Assembly: GCA_007570905.1 (NCBI GenBank)
Contig: RKSI01000136.1
Coordinates: forward strand, 1-7,810
Direction of reading: 5' to 3'
From: Gammaproteobacteria bacterium
Lineage (GTDB): Bacteria > Pseudomonadota > Gammaproteobacteria > Poriferisulfidales > Oxydemutatoraceae
DNA length: 7,810 bases
The notes beneath the pieces are model-generated. The model did not search any database, was not told the origin of the DNA, and worked only from the letters and a program-made list of their open reading frames with translations. Made by a program: the position numbers and the translations under genes. Below, one piece after another: positions 1-6,356 of the stretch. The number at the start of each line of letters is the position of its first letter. Positions within the stretch are counted from its first letter, which is position 1.

Positions 1-1301
1 CCGTTGTCGAATTCCTCAAGCCCCGACAGGTCTCCGCCCTGGCCGATGGCCGACACAATCAGGTTGCACTCAATCTCGAATTCGGTGCCGGCGACCGGCT
101 TCGGCTTGTTGTCCTCCATCTCGCACTTCGCCATCTTCAGCGCGCGCGCGCGCCCGTCGCCGTCCACCAGCACTTCTACCGGCATCACGCCGTTGATGAT
201 CTCGACGCCTTCCTTCAGTGCGTCCTCCACCTCGTGTTCGCTGGCCGTCATTTCGCCGCGGTCAAACAGCGAGGTCAGCACCACCGTCGCGCCCTCGCGC
301 GCCGCGGCGAAGGCGGCGTCGTGCGCGACATAGCCGCCGACGACATATTCCGGATATTCCTTCTCCGACAGCCGCCGCACCTTGCCGAGGCGCCGCGCCA
401 CCGACACCACATCAATGGATGTGTCGCCGCCGCCGACGCAGACGATTTTGTCGGAGGCCACCTTCAGCAGGCCCTTGTTGAACACCTCGAGAAACTTGAC
501 GCCGCTGACGCAGTTGGAGACATCGCCGTTCGGCACCGGCAGGCCGCGCCCGGTCTGGCAGCCGAGGCACCAGACAATGGCGTCAAACTCGCTCTCCAGT
601 TCCTCAACCGAGACATCGCGCCCGACGCGCACCGACAGGCGCGTGTCAATGCCGCCCATGTCGAGTATGCGCCCGATTTCCCGGTCGAGCAGGTCGCGCG
701 GCGTGCGGTAGCCGGGAATGCCGTAGCGCATCATGCCGCCCAGTTCCTCGTGCTCGTCGAAGATGACGCCGGCGTGCCCCTTGCGCCGCAGGTGAAAGGC
801 CGCCGACAGCCCGGCGGGGCCGCCGCCGATGATCGCCACTTTCTTGCCGCTGAGTTCGGGCGCGTCCTCAAAGCGGAAGTTTTGCTCGATGGCGGTGTCG
901 CCGATGTACTGCTCGACCGCGTTGATGCCGACATAGTCCTCGACATGGTTGCGGTTGCAGCCGTCCTGGCACGGCGCCGGGCAGACCCGCCCCATCATCG
1001 ACGGGAACGGGTTGGCGTCGGTCGAGCGCCGGAAGGCGTATTCCTGCATGGACATCCCCTCGGGCGGCTTCTCGATGCCGCGCACGATGGACAGCCAGCC
1101 GCGAATGTCCTCGCCGGACGGGCAACTGCCCTGGCACGGCGGCGTCCGGTGCACATATGTGGGGCACTTGTGCGAATGGTCGGCGAGGAAAATCTTGTCG
1201 GAAAAGTTTTCCCACTTGTGGTCGCCGTCGGCGTAGCGCCGGAAAGTCAGTTTCTGTTCGGGCGCGTCCTGCGCCGCGGTGTTGTCTTTGGCGGTTGCCA
1301 T
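1..1301 (-). CDS. dsrL: DsrL, iron-sulfur flavoprotein NAD(P)H:acceptor oxidoreductase (3' end outside the window)
   Basis: DsrL is a cytoplasmic flavoprotein related to the small subunit of glutamate synthase (GltD) and NfnB; it interacts with DsrAB and carries the electrons from sulfur oxidation to NAD(P)+. The first 433 residues are present without interruption. N-terminal cluster cysteines are Cys46, Cys56 and Cys60 (PCQGSC), then Cys107, Cys111 and Cys115 (RVCPAPCQDGC). The FAD-binding Rossmann motif is at 155-164 (VAIIGGGPAG), the NAD(P)-binding motif at 290-298 (GGGDTSIDV), and a GltD-type AIGQ is at 418-421. From the family length of roughly 640-650 residues, the C-terminal linker and ferredoxin-like two-cluster domain lie beyond position 1. 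The ATG at 1301 is preceded by AAGGAG with a 7-base spacing. It starts 52 bases after dsrK, in the expected operon order. Confidence 0.95.
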   Translation of the reverse strand, partial: MATAKDNTAAQDAPEQKLTFRRYADGDHKWENFSDKIFLADHSHKCPTYVHRTPPCQGSCPSGEDIRGWLSIVRGIEKPPEGMSMQEYAFRRSTDANPFPSMMGRVCPAPCQDGCNRNHVEDYVGINAVEQYIGDTAIEQNFRFEDAPELSGKKVAIIGGGPAGLSAAFHLRRKGHAGVIFDEHEELGGMMRYGIPGYRTPRDLLDREIGRILDMGGIDTRLSVRVGRDVSVEELESEFDAIVWCLGCQTGRGLPVPNGDVSNCVSGVKFLEVFNKGLLKVASDKIVCVGGGDTSIDVVSVARRLGKVRRLSEKEYPEYVVGGYVAHDAAFAAAREGATVVLTSLFDRGEMTASEHEVEDALKEGVEIINGVMPVEVLVDGDGRARALKMAKCEMEDNKPKPVAGTEFEIECNLIVSAIGQGGDLSGLEEFDN

Positions 1302-1353
1302 GGTTTTGCTCCTTGTCGGTTGCTTTGTCGGTTCGGTTGATTGCGCGGCGCCG

Positions 1354-2907
1354 TCACGCCGCCTGTGGTTGCGGGGTTTCCGCTGCGCTTGACTCGCCGT
1401 TTGATTCGCCGCCGGACTCGCCGCCCGGCATCAGCGCGTTGCCGACCAGTTGGTGCAGGCTGATGACCTGGTCCATCGTGAACCCGTAGTAGGGCAGCAC
1501 CTTGGAAAACTGGCTTTTGCAAATCGCGCAAATAGCGACCAGATGGGTCACGCCGTAGTCATCCACGACCTCTTTCAGCGCCTCCATGCGCGGCAGCGCG
1601 CCCTTGACGCGCAACTCAATCAGGTCGTCGGTCAGCAGGCCGCCGCCGCCGCCGCAGCAGTAGGTGCCTTCGCGCACCGTCTCCGCAGGCATGTCGTGAA
1701 AATGGTTGCAGCACGCCCGCAGTATCTCGCGCGGTATCGTGAACTGGCCGCCCGGCTCGCCGCCCATGCGCGACGCGCGCGCGATGTTGCACGAGTCGTG
1801 AAAGGTGACGACCTTGTCGTCGTTTTGCGACGGGTCCAGGCGCAGTCGCCCGTCGCGTATCAGGCCGTGGGTCACCTCGCAGATGTGCTGCGGCACCGGC
1901 CACGCCGGGTCAAGAAAGTCGAACGGCCCGGCCAGCGTGTTCAGAAAACTGTAGGCGACGCGCCAGGCGTGTCCGCACTCGCCGAAGACGATGCGCCGCA
2001 CGCCGAGTTCAAGCGCCGCCTCGCGTATCCGCAGCGCCATCTTGCGCATGTTCTCGTAGTTGCCGATGAACATGCCGAAGTTGGCGGCCTCGCTCGCGTG
2101 CGAACTGAAAGTCCACGAGATGCCGGCCCGGTGCAGCACCTTGCCGTAGCCAATCAGCCCGTCCACATGCGGCTCGGCGAAGAAGTCCGCCGACGGCGTC
2201 ACCAGCAGCACCTCGGCGCCTTTCTCGTCGAGCGGAAAGCGCACCGGCACGCCGGTGTCTTCCAGCACTTCTTCCTCAAGCCCCTCCAGCGTGTCGCGCA
2301 GCGCCGGTTCCGGCAGGCCGAGGTTGTTGCCGATGGCGTGCACCTTGCCGATGATTTCGTTGCAGTATTTCTGGCCCTTGCCGACATGGTCCATGACCTC
2401 GCGCGCCGCCATCGAGATTTCGGCGGTGTCAATCCCGTAGGGGCAGTACACCGAGCAGCGCCGGCACTGCGAGCACTGGTGAAAATAACTGTACCACTGG
2501 TCGAGCACATCTTTTGTCATGTCCTTTGCGCCGACCAGCCACGGAAAATGTTTGCCGGCGAAGGTGTAGTAGCGCCGGTACACCTGTCTGTACAAGTCCT
2601 GGCGTGCGACCGGCATGTTGTTGGGGTCGGTGGTGCCGAGATAGTAGTGGCATTTGTCGGTGCACGCGCCGCACTTGACGCACGAGTCGAGAAACACCTG
2701 CAGCGAGCGGTATTTTTTGTTCAACTCGCCCATCTTCTCGACCGCCTTGCGCTCCCAGTCGTCCACCAGTTCGCCGGGGAAGCCGAGTTTTTCCTGAAAG
2801 TCGGGCTTGGCGACGAACGGCCGGCTGTGCGCCATCGCGCCCTCGCGCAGTTTCGGGATGACGCGGTATTCGCGGAAAGCCGGGGTGTCAAACGCCGCTT
2901 CAGCCAC
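1354..2907 (-). CDS. dsrK: DsrK, HdrD-like iron-sulfur subunit of DsrMKJOP
   Basis: DsrK is the HdrD-like catalytic subunit of DsrMKJOP and is thought to act on the DsrC disulfide/trisulfide. The 517-residue protein has two [4Fe-4S] motifs: Cys76-X2-Cys79-X2-Cys82-X3-Cys86 (CVKCGACTDKC) and Cys145-X2-Cys148-X2-Cys151-X3-Cys155 (CSQCRRCSVYCP). The CCG-type noncubane cluster region includes Cys311 (GECGH), Cys373 (HDSCN), Cys417-Cys418 (YCCGGGGG), and Cys460/Cys463. The start is a GTG at 2907, supported by a GGAG 7 bases upstream and the 8-base overlap with dsrM; the next in-frame ATG (Met25, at 2835) is less likely. The last 23 or so residues are a low-complexity Gly-Glu-Ser and Gln-Pro-Ala tail that looks dispensable. 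dsrL follows after 52 bases. Confidence 0.96.
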   Translation of the reverse strand: MAEAAFDTPAFREYRVIPKLREGAMAHSRPFVAKPDFQEKLGFPGELVDDWERKAVEKMGELNKKYRSLQVFLDSCVKCGACTDKCHYYLGTTDPNNMPVARQDLYRQVYRRYYTFAGKHFPWLVGAKDMTKDVLDQWYSYFHQCSQCRRCSVYCPYGIDTAEISMAAREVMDHVGKGQKYCNEIIGKVHAIGNNLGLPEPALRDTLEGLEEEVLEDTGVPVRFPLDEKGAEVLLVTPSADFFAEPHVDGLIGYGKVLHRAGISWTFSSHASEAANFGMFIGNYENMRKMALRIREAALELGVRRIVFGECGHAWRVAYSFLNTLAGPFDFLDPAWPVPQHICEVTHGLIRDGRLRLDPSQNDDKVVTFHDSCNIARASRMGGEPGGQFTIPREILRACCNHFHDMPAETVREGTYCCGGGGGLLTDDLIELRVKGALPRMEALKEVVDDYGVTHLVAICAICKSQFSKVLPYYGFTMDQVISLHQLVGNALMPGGESGGESNGESSAAETPQPQAA

Positions 2908-3637
2908 CGGAACGCTCCAGTTTCACCGCCCACGCCGCGACATGGCGCTTGCGGCGCGGGTTGTCGGCCTGGTTGCGCGTCGGGCTGAAAAACACGCCCG
3001 GAACATGCAGCAGTTTGCTGAACGGGAAGACTATCATCAGCGCCGCCACCAGCGCCAGGTGCACGGCCAGCAGCGGGTCGGGCGGCAGCGGCTGCCAGTC
3101 AAGGCGCATCAGGCCGAGGAAAAACGCCTTCATCGACACGATGTCCACCGGCCACACAAAAGTCATCAGCACGCCGGTGACGCCGATGGCGAGCAGCAGC
3201 AGCAGCATCAGGTGGTCGGACGGCGACGAGATGTATCTCACCCGGTCCACGACGATGCGCCGCAGCCACAGGCCGGCGAGGCCGGCTATCATCATCAGCG
3301 ACGCGTATTTGCCGGCGGGCTGCAGCCAGTTGACCCACTCCCACACCGGCTGCGTGAAGTAGCGCAGGTGGCGCAGCAGCACCAGCAGCAGGCCGAAGTG
3401 AAACAGCCAGCCGAACAGCCATGTCCATTTGCTGGACTTGAACAAACTCTCAAAGAAGACGACTTCGCGGAACATGCGCCAGACGACGCCGCGCCGCGTT
3501 GTCGGCGCCGGCGTCGTCGGAATTTTCAGCGGCGCCGGCGCGCGCCGGTAAAGCAGGATGTGCCACGCGAGGCCGCCGACGAGCAGCGCGGTCGCCGCGT
3601 AGAAAAGCACCGCGTAGGACAGCGTCAGCAGCGACAT
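2900..3637 (-). CDS. dsrM: DsrM, membrane cytochrome b subunit of DsrMKJOP
   Basis: DsrM is the NarI-like diheme cytochrome b of the DsrMKJOP complex, which exchanges electrons between the quinone pool and DsrK/DsrC. The 245-residue protein shows about five hydrophobic membrane helices, roughly at residues 5-29, 70-90, 108-126, 142-163 and 187-209. Histidines in or beside them (His26, His80, His90, His142, His193, His211) include the likely heme ligands; His80, His90, His193 and His211 are my best guesses by analogy with NarI. The C-terminus is basic (PRRKRH, residues 227-232) and probably cytoplasmic. The ATG at 3637 begins the first membrane helix at once and lies 63 bases after dsrC. The 3' end overlaps dsrK by 8 bases, which fits the tight DsrM-DsrK partnership. 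Confidence 0.93.
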   Translation of the reverse strand: MSLLTLSYAVLFYAATALLVGGLAWHILLYRRAPAPLKIPTTPAPTTRRGVVWRMFREVVFFESLFKSSKWTWLFGWLFHFGLLLVLLRHLRYFTQPVWEWVNWLQPAGKYASLMMIAGLAGLWLRRIVVDRVRYISSPSDHLMLLLLLAIGVTGVLMTFVWPVDIVSMKAFFLGLMRLDWQPLPPDPLLAVHLALVAALMIVFPFSKLLHVPGVFFSPTRNQADNPRRKRHVAAWAVKLERSGG

Positions 3638-3650
3638 CGTGGTTTCCGTT

Positions 3651-3675
3651 GCGGCGGCAGTCGGCGCGCCGCCGC
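3651..3675 (-). promoter_or_regulatory. G/C-only hairpin between dsrC and dsrM
   Basis: On the minus strand GCGGCGG (3675-3669) pairs perfectly with CCGCCGC (3657-3651) across an 11-base loop, within the 63-base gap after dsrC. The stem is all G-C and so should be very stable. With no U-run it is more likely an mRNA 3' protecting element or partial attenuator than a full terminator. Either would give more dsrC than dsrM, dsrK and dsrL message. In GC-rich DNA short GC stems arise easily, so confidence is moderate at best. Confidence 0.35.
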
Positions 3676-3700
3676 CCGCCGGTTCCGCATCGCGCCCGGC

Positions 3701-4033
3701 TCAGACGCAGCCGGTCGGTTTCGGCAGCCCGGCGTATTTGCAGGCCTGTTTGGCCGGCCCGTAGGGAAACAGTTCATACAGGTATTTGCTGTTGCCCTTG
3801 TCCTTGCCGAGTTTCTTGCCGATGGCCTTGGTCAGCACCCGCACCGCCGGCGCAATCTGGTATTCCTCGTAGTACTCACGCAGAAAATTGATGACTTCCC
3901 AGTGATTGTCTTCGAGTTCGGCGCCGTCGGCGGTGGCCATCGCCGTCGCCAGTTCGGGCGTCCAGTCGCCGAGGTTGGCGAGGTAGCCTTCCTCGTCGGT
4001 CTCGTAGGTTTTTCCGTCTATTTGCAAAGGCAT
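3701..4033 (-). CDS. dsrC: DsrC sulfur carrier protein
   Basis: DsrC (TusE family) is a small soluble sulfur carrier that links DsrEFH, DsrAB and the DsrMKJOP membrane complex. The 110-residue product is full length, and its flexible C-terminal arm carries both redox cysteines in the true-DsrC spacing: Cys98-X10-Cys109, with Cys109 penultimate (CKYAGLPKPTGCV). TusE-type relatives lack the upstream cysteine, so this is a bona fide DsrC. The ATG at 4033 has the strongest ribosome binding site in the window, GAGGAGGA, about 6 bases upstream. A 48-base gap separates it from dsrH, a sigma70-like promoter lies just before that gap, and a strong G/C hairpin follows its TGA. Together these suggest higher or separate expression, as expected of a carrier. 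Confidence 0.97.
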   Translation of the reverse strand: MPLQIDGKTYETDEEGYLANLGDWTPELATAMATADGAELEDNHWEVINFLREYYEEYQIAPAVRVLTKAIGKKLGKDKGNSKYLYELFPYGPAKQACKYAGLPKPTGCV

Positions 4034-4059
4034 GGTTCTTCCTCCTCGTTGATCCCTTT

Positions 4060-4076
4060 TGAATCGTTGTGATTCA
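4060..4076 (-). promoter_or_regulatory. Small hairpin in the dsrC leader
   Basis: In the dsrH-dsrC gap the minus strand reads TGAATC-ACAAC-GATTCA, a perfect 6-base stem with a 5-base loop. CCC before and GGG after it could extend the stem across a bulge of three A. It sits upstream of the exposed ribosome binding site of dsrC. It could be an mRNA processing or stabilising element or a regulator-binding dyad. It is not followed by a U-run, so a terminator is unlikely. Confidence 0.35.
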
Positions 4077-4081
4077 GGGCG

Positions 4082-4387
4082 TTACAGCCATGATTGTACA
4101 GTATCGTGGCTTGTTACCAAGTCCACAAAACCGCCGTAGTCCACCGTCTCCACGCCGGGCGCCAGCCGCTCCGGCGCCAGCCCGCGCGCCGCGGCGTCGT
4201 GCGACAGCACGAAGAACTTCAGATCTCTTTTCATGCCGTCGGCGAGCATGCCGCCGAAGCGCGTGTTGCTGGCCGCCGCGACGACGCCGTCCTCTATCAG
4301 CAGCACCGCGCTGCCGTCGGCGGCGAGGCGCAGGCAGCTCTCCAGCGCGTTGCGCTCAAACGGCGATTTGTTGACGATGTGCAGCAC
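4082..4387 (-). CDS. dsrH: DsrH subunit of the DsrEFH sulfur relay complex
   Basis: DsrH (TusB family) is the smallest subunit of the DsrEFH hexamer. The 101-residue product opens with the family signature (V/M)LHIVNKSPFERNALESCL, carrying the conserved cysteine at Cys18, which corresponds to Cys20 of A. vinosum from memory. The start is a GTG at 4387. An in-frame TGA lies 27 bases upstream with no other start codon between, so this is the only start that keeps the conserved N-terminus. No ribosome binding site is visible in the G/C-only spacer, and coupling to dsrF (10-base gap) is likely. It is the only complete gene here ending in TAA. Its last 40 or so bases hold a promoter-like sequence pointing at dsrC. 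Confidence 0.95.
   Translation of the reverse strand: MLHIVNKSPFERNALESCLRLAADGSAVLLIEDGVVAAASNTRFGGMLADGMKRDLKFFVLSHDAAARGLAPERLAPGVETVDYGGFVDLVTSHDTVQSWL
4086..4120 (-). promoter_or_regulatory. Internal sigma70-like promoter for dsrC
   Basis: Inside the end of dsrH, the minus strand reads TTGGTA (4120-4115), 16 bases, then TACAAT (4098-4093). These match the consensus at 4 of 6 and 5 of 6 positions. The predicted start is near 4086, about 53 bases upstream of the dsrC ATG. The region is notably less GC-rich than the rest of dsrH. A secondary internal promoter for dsrC has been reported for A. vinosum from transcript measurements, which fits this placement; whether this copy is active is inferred. 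Confidence 0.5.
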
Positions 4388-4397
4388 GGCGGCGCCG

Positions 4398-4832
4398 TCA
4401 GAAACTCAGGACGATGTCCTGCTCGGCTATCAGCGCCGCCAGTTCGTCGCGCCCGACCAGGTGCAGCGAACTCTTTTCCTTCCAGTCGTCGTCCTCGTCC
4501 TCCCAGGTCAGCGCCTGGAGGTCGTCGAGCGACAGCCCGCGTTCCTCGAGCGACTCGCGCTCGATGTAAATCTTGTTGATGTCGTAGTCGCCGAGCGCGG
4601 CGTAGGCCGGCGAGAAATTCTTCATGCCGATGCCCTCGGTGTCCTGGCCCTTCATCAACTGATAGACGCCGTCGTCGGCGAAGACGACGCTGATGTCCTG
4701 CTCAAACGCCGCCGCAATCAGCACCACCTCGAGCGATTCCAGCGCATAGACGGTGCCGTAGGGCGCCTTGCGGTTCATGTACATGAACTTCTTGGTGACG
4801 CCGTTGCCGCCGCCGTTGCCCGCCTCGTCCAT
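4398..4832 (-). CDS. dsrF: DsrF subunit of the DsrEFH sulfur relay complex
   Basis: DsrF (TusC family) is a structural partner of DsrE and DsrH in the cytoplasmic sulfur relay hexamer. The family signature is clear at residues 14-27 (KKFMYMNRKAPYG) and 52-74, including DDGVYQL and GIGMKNFSP. The protein is 144 residues, slightly longer than the roughly 136 I recall for A. vinosum. The difference is mostly a glycine- and asparagine-rich start (MDEAGNGGGNGV) plus an acidic stretch near 111-117. No other start codon lies between the ATG at 4832 and the conserved block; Val12 is GTC. The TGATG junction with dsrE supports this start. The protein has no cysteine at all; Ser48 sits where I recall a non-essential Cys in A. 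vinosum. The TGA stop lies 10 bases before the GTG of dsrH. Confidence 0.95.
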   Translation of the reverse strand: MDEAGNGGGNGVTKKFMYMNRKAPYGTVYALESLEVVLIAAAFEQDISVVFADDGVYQLMKGQDTEGIGMKNFSPAYAALGDYDINKIYIERESLEERGLSLDDLQALTWEDEDDDWKEKSSLHLVGRDELAALIAEQDIVLSF

Positions 4833-5224
4833 CAGTCGCCGAAGGTCACCAGCCGGTCGGACTGGATGCCGGCCTCAATCAACTGCCCCAGCCCGGAGAT
4901 GCGAAAGCCCGGCGCGATGTTGTCGGCGTCCTTGCCGTGGCGTTTGGCCTCGTCGCCGTCGAGCAGGCCGCGGCGCTGCGCCGCGGCGACGCACAGCACC
5001 AGGTCGAGTTCATGTTCGGCGGCCAGTTCCGACCACAGTTGCGACAGGTTTCTGTCGTCCTGCGGCGGCACCGCCAGGCGGGTGCCGTTGTTGACGCCGT
5101 CGTGGTAGAAGAACACGCGGTAAATCTCGTGCCCCTTGTCCAGCGCCGCGCGCGCGAAGCGGTAGGCGCTGTCGGACGCCTGGTGCGTGTAGGGGCCTTC
5201 GTTGACCAGCAGCGACAGTTTCAT
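4832..5224 (-). CDS. dsrE: Sulfurtransferase DsrE, catalytic subunit of the DsrEFH complex
   Basis: DsrE (TusD family) is the sulfur-accepting subunit of the soluble DsrE2F2H2 hexamer, which relays sulfane sulfur toward DsrC. The 130-residue product has the short alpha/beta DsrE fold sequence, starting MKLSLLVNEGPYTHQASDSA, and carries its single active cysteine at Cys78 (LVLCVAAAQRRG). This is the same number as the essential Cys of the A. vinosum protein as I recall it. The 18 bases between dsrB and this ATG are nearly all G and C, with no Shine-Dalgarno-like purine run, so translation is probably coupled to dsrB. The TGA stop shares its A with the ATG of dsrF (TGATG). Presence of this gene between dsrB and dsrC is a standard marker of the sulfur-oxidising pathway. 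Confidence 0.96.
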   Translation of the reverse strand: MKLSLLVNEGPYTHQASDSAYRFARAALDKGHEIYRVFFYHDGVNNGTRLAVPPQDDRNLSQLWSELAAEHELDLVLCVAAAQRRGLLDGDEAKRHGKDADNIAPGFRISGLGQLIEAGIQSDRLVTFGD

Positions 5225-5242
5225 CGGCGGCGCCGGCGGCGC

Positions 5243-6319
5243 TCAGAAGCGGATGTGGGTGGATGCGTTGAGACTGCGCCGGGCGCCGAGCCAGTTGTCT
5301 ATGTGGTACTTGGTGAACGGCAGTTCGGTCAGTTCAAAAAAGCGCGGCCAGCCGATGCGCTCAATCCAGTCGTTGATGCGCTCCCAGTCCTTTGCGTCCT
5401 CCTTGTAGGTCTGGAGGATTTTCTTGACGACCGCGGTCGCCTCCGGCCAGCGCGGCGGGTTGTTGGGGATGCCGGCGGCGACCAGTTTCTGGAAGGTCGG
5501 CTTGCCGCGCGCGTTGGAGTGGTTGCCGCCGACCCAGATGGCCAGTTTGGTGTGTTCCGGGTCGTTGATCTGCATCGGCGGGCACGGCGGGTAGCAGGCG
5601 CCGCAACAGATGCATTTCTTCTCGTCCACCTCAAGCGATGGCTTGCCGTTGACGATGGCCGGGCGTATCGCCGCCACCGGGCAGCGCGCCACCACCGACG
5701 GGCGCTCGCAGACATTGGACACCAGGTCGTGGTTGATCTTCGGCGGCTTGGTGTGCTGCACATTGATTGCGATGTCGCCCTGGCCGCCGCAGTTAATCTG
5801 GCAGCACGAGGTGGTGATGTGCACGCGGTTCGGCATGTTCCAGTTTTTGAACTCGCCTATCAGTTCGTCCATCATCGCCTTGACGACGCCGGAGGCGTCG
5901 GTGCCGGGAATGTCGCAGTGCAGCCAGCCCTGGGTGTGCGAAATCATCGTCACCGAATTCTTGGTGCCGCCGACGACAAAGCCGGCGTCTTCCAGCGCGC
6001 TGATGAGCGGCATCACCTTGCTCTCGTCGCCGACCATGTATTCAATGTTGCTGCGTATCGTGAAGCGCACATAGCCGTCGGCGTAGCGGTCGCCGATGTC
6101 GCACAGTTTGCGCAGCGTGAACACATCGAGGATGCGCTGGGTGCCGGCGCGCACCGTCCAGATGGCGTCGCCGCCGTGCGCGACATGCTTCAGCACGCCC
6201 GGGCGCGGGTCTTCGTGGTAGGCCCAGTTGCCGTAGTTGCGGCGCATCACCGGGTGCATGTATTGAAGGCCGTCGGGACAGCCGGATTCAATCGGGTCGC
6301 GGTCGTGTTGTTTTGCCAT
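5243..6319 (-). CDS. dsrB: Reverse dissimilatory sulfite reductase, beta subunit
   Basis: DsrB is the beta subunit of sulfite reductase and pairs with DsrA; each alpha/beta unit holds siroheme and several [4Fe-4S] clusters. The 358-residue protein shows the siroheme-cluster cysteines as Cys135 (GWLHC) and Cys172-Cys173-X3-Cys177 (SCCQINC). A ferredoxin insert follows with Cys213 (ARCPVAAI) and Cys236-X2-Cys239-X2-Cys242-X3-Cys246. The frame stays open upstream to 6436, inside dsrA. I chose the ATG at 6319 because the product then starts MAKQHDRDPIESGCP, gives the normal family length and leaves a 37-base gap after dsrA; the extra 39 residues would be low-complexity sequence antisense-like in composition. 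The ribosome binding site is weak (GACGAG just upstream), which suggests partial translational coupling to dsrA. dsrE begins 18 bases after its TGA stop. Confidence 0.97.
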   Translation of the reverse strand: MAKQHDRDPIESGCPDGLQYMHPVMRRNYGNWAYHEDPRPGVLKHVAHGGDAIWTVRAGTQRILDVFTLRKLCDIGDRYADGYVRFTIRSNIEYMVGDESKVMPLISALEDAGFVVGGTKNSVTMISHTQGWLHCDIPGTDASGVVKAMMDELIGEFKNWNMPNRVHITTSCCQINCGGQGDIAINVQHTKPPKINHDLVSNVCERPSVVARCPVAAIRPAIVNGKPSLEVDEKKCICCGACYPPCPPMQINDPEHTKLAIWVGGNHSNARGKPTFQKLVAAGIPNNPPRWPEATAVVKKILQTYKEDAKDWERINDWIERIGWPRFFELTELPFTKYHIDNWLGARRSLNASTHIRF

Positions 6320-6356
6320 GGTCTCGTCTGTTGTGTTGCGTGTTTGCGGGCGCCGC

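Noticed and set aside
1641..1660. GCC triplet repeat tract
   Set aside because: It simply encodes the conserved CCGGGGG motif of DsrK with GC-rich codons.
1450..2988. Open frame of 512 codons on the plus strand opposite dsrK
   Set aside because: Its composition (rich in Ala, Arg, His, Val) is what the complement of a GC-rich coding gene gives; dsrK on the other strand has every family motif, so this is a shadow frame.
3651..3675. Rho-independent terminator after dsrC
   Set aside because: The stem is strong but is followed by AACGG and not a U-run, and dsrM follows immediately in the same direction, so full termination is unlikely.
2807..4072. Open frame of 421 codons on the plus strand opposite dsrM and dsrC
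   Set aside because: It is Gln-, Arg- and His-rich low-complexity translation crossing several real genes and their gaps; no family resemblance.
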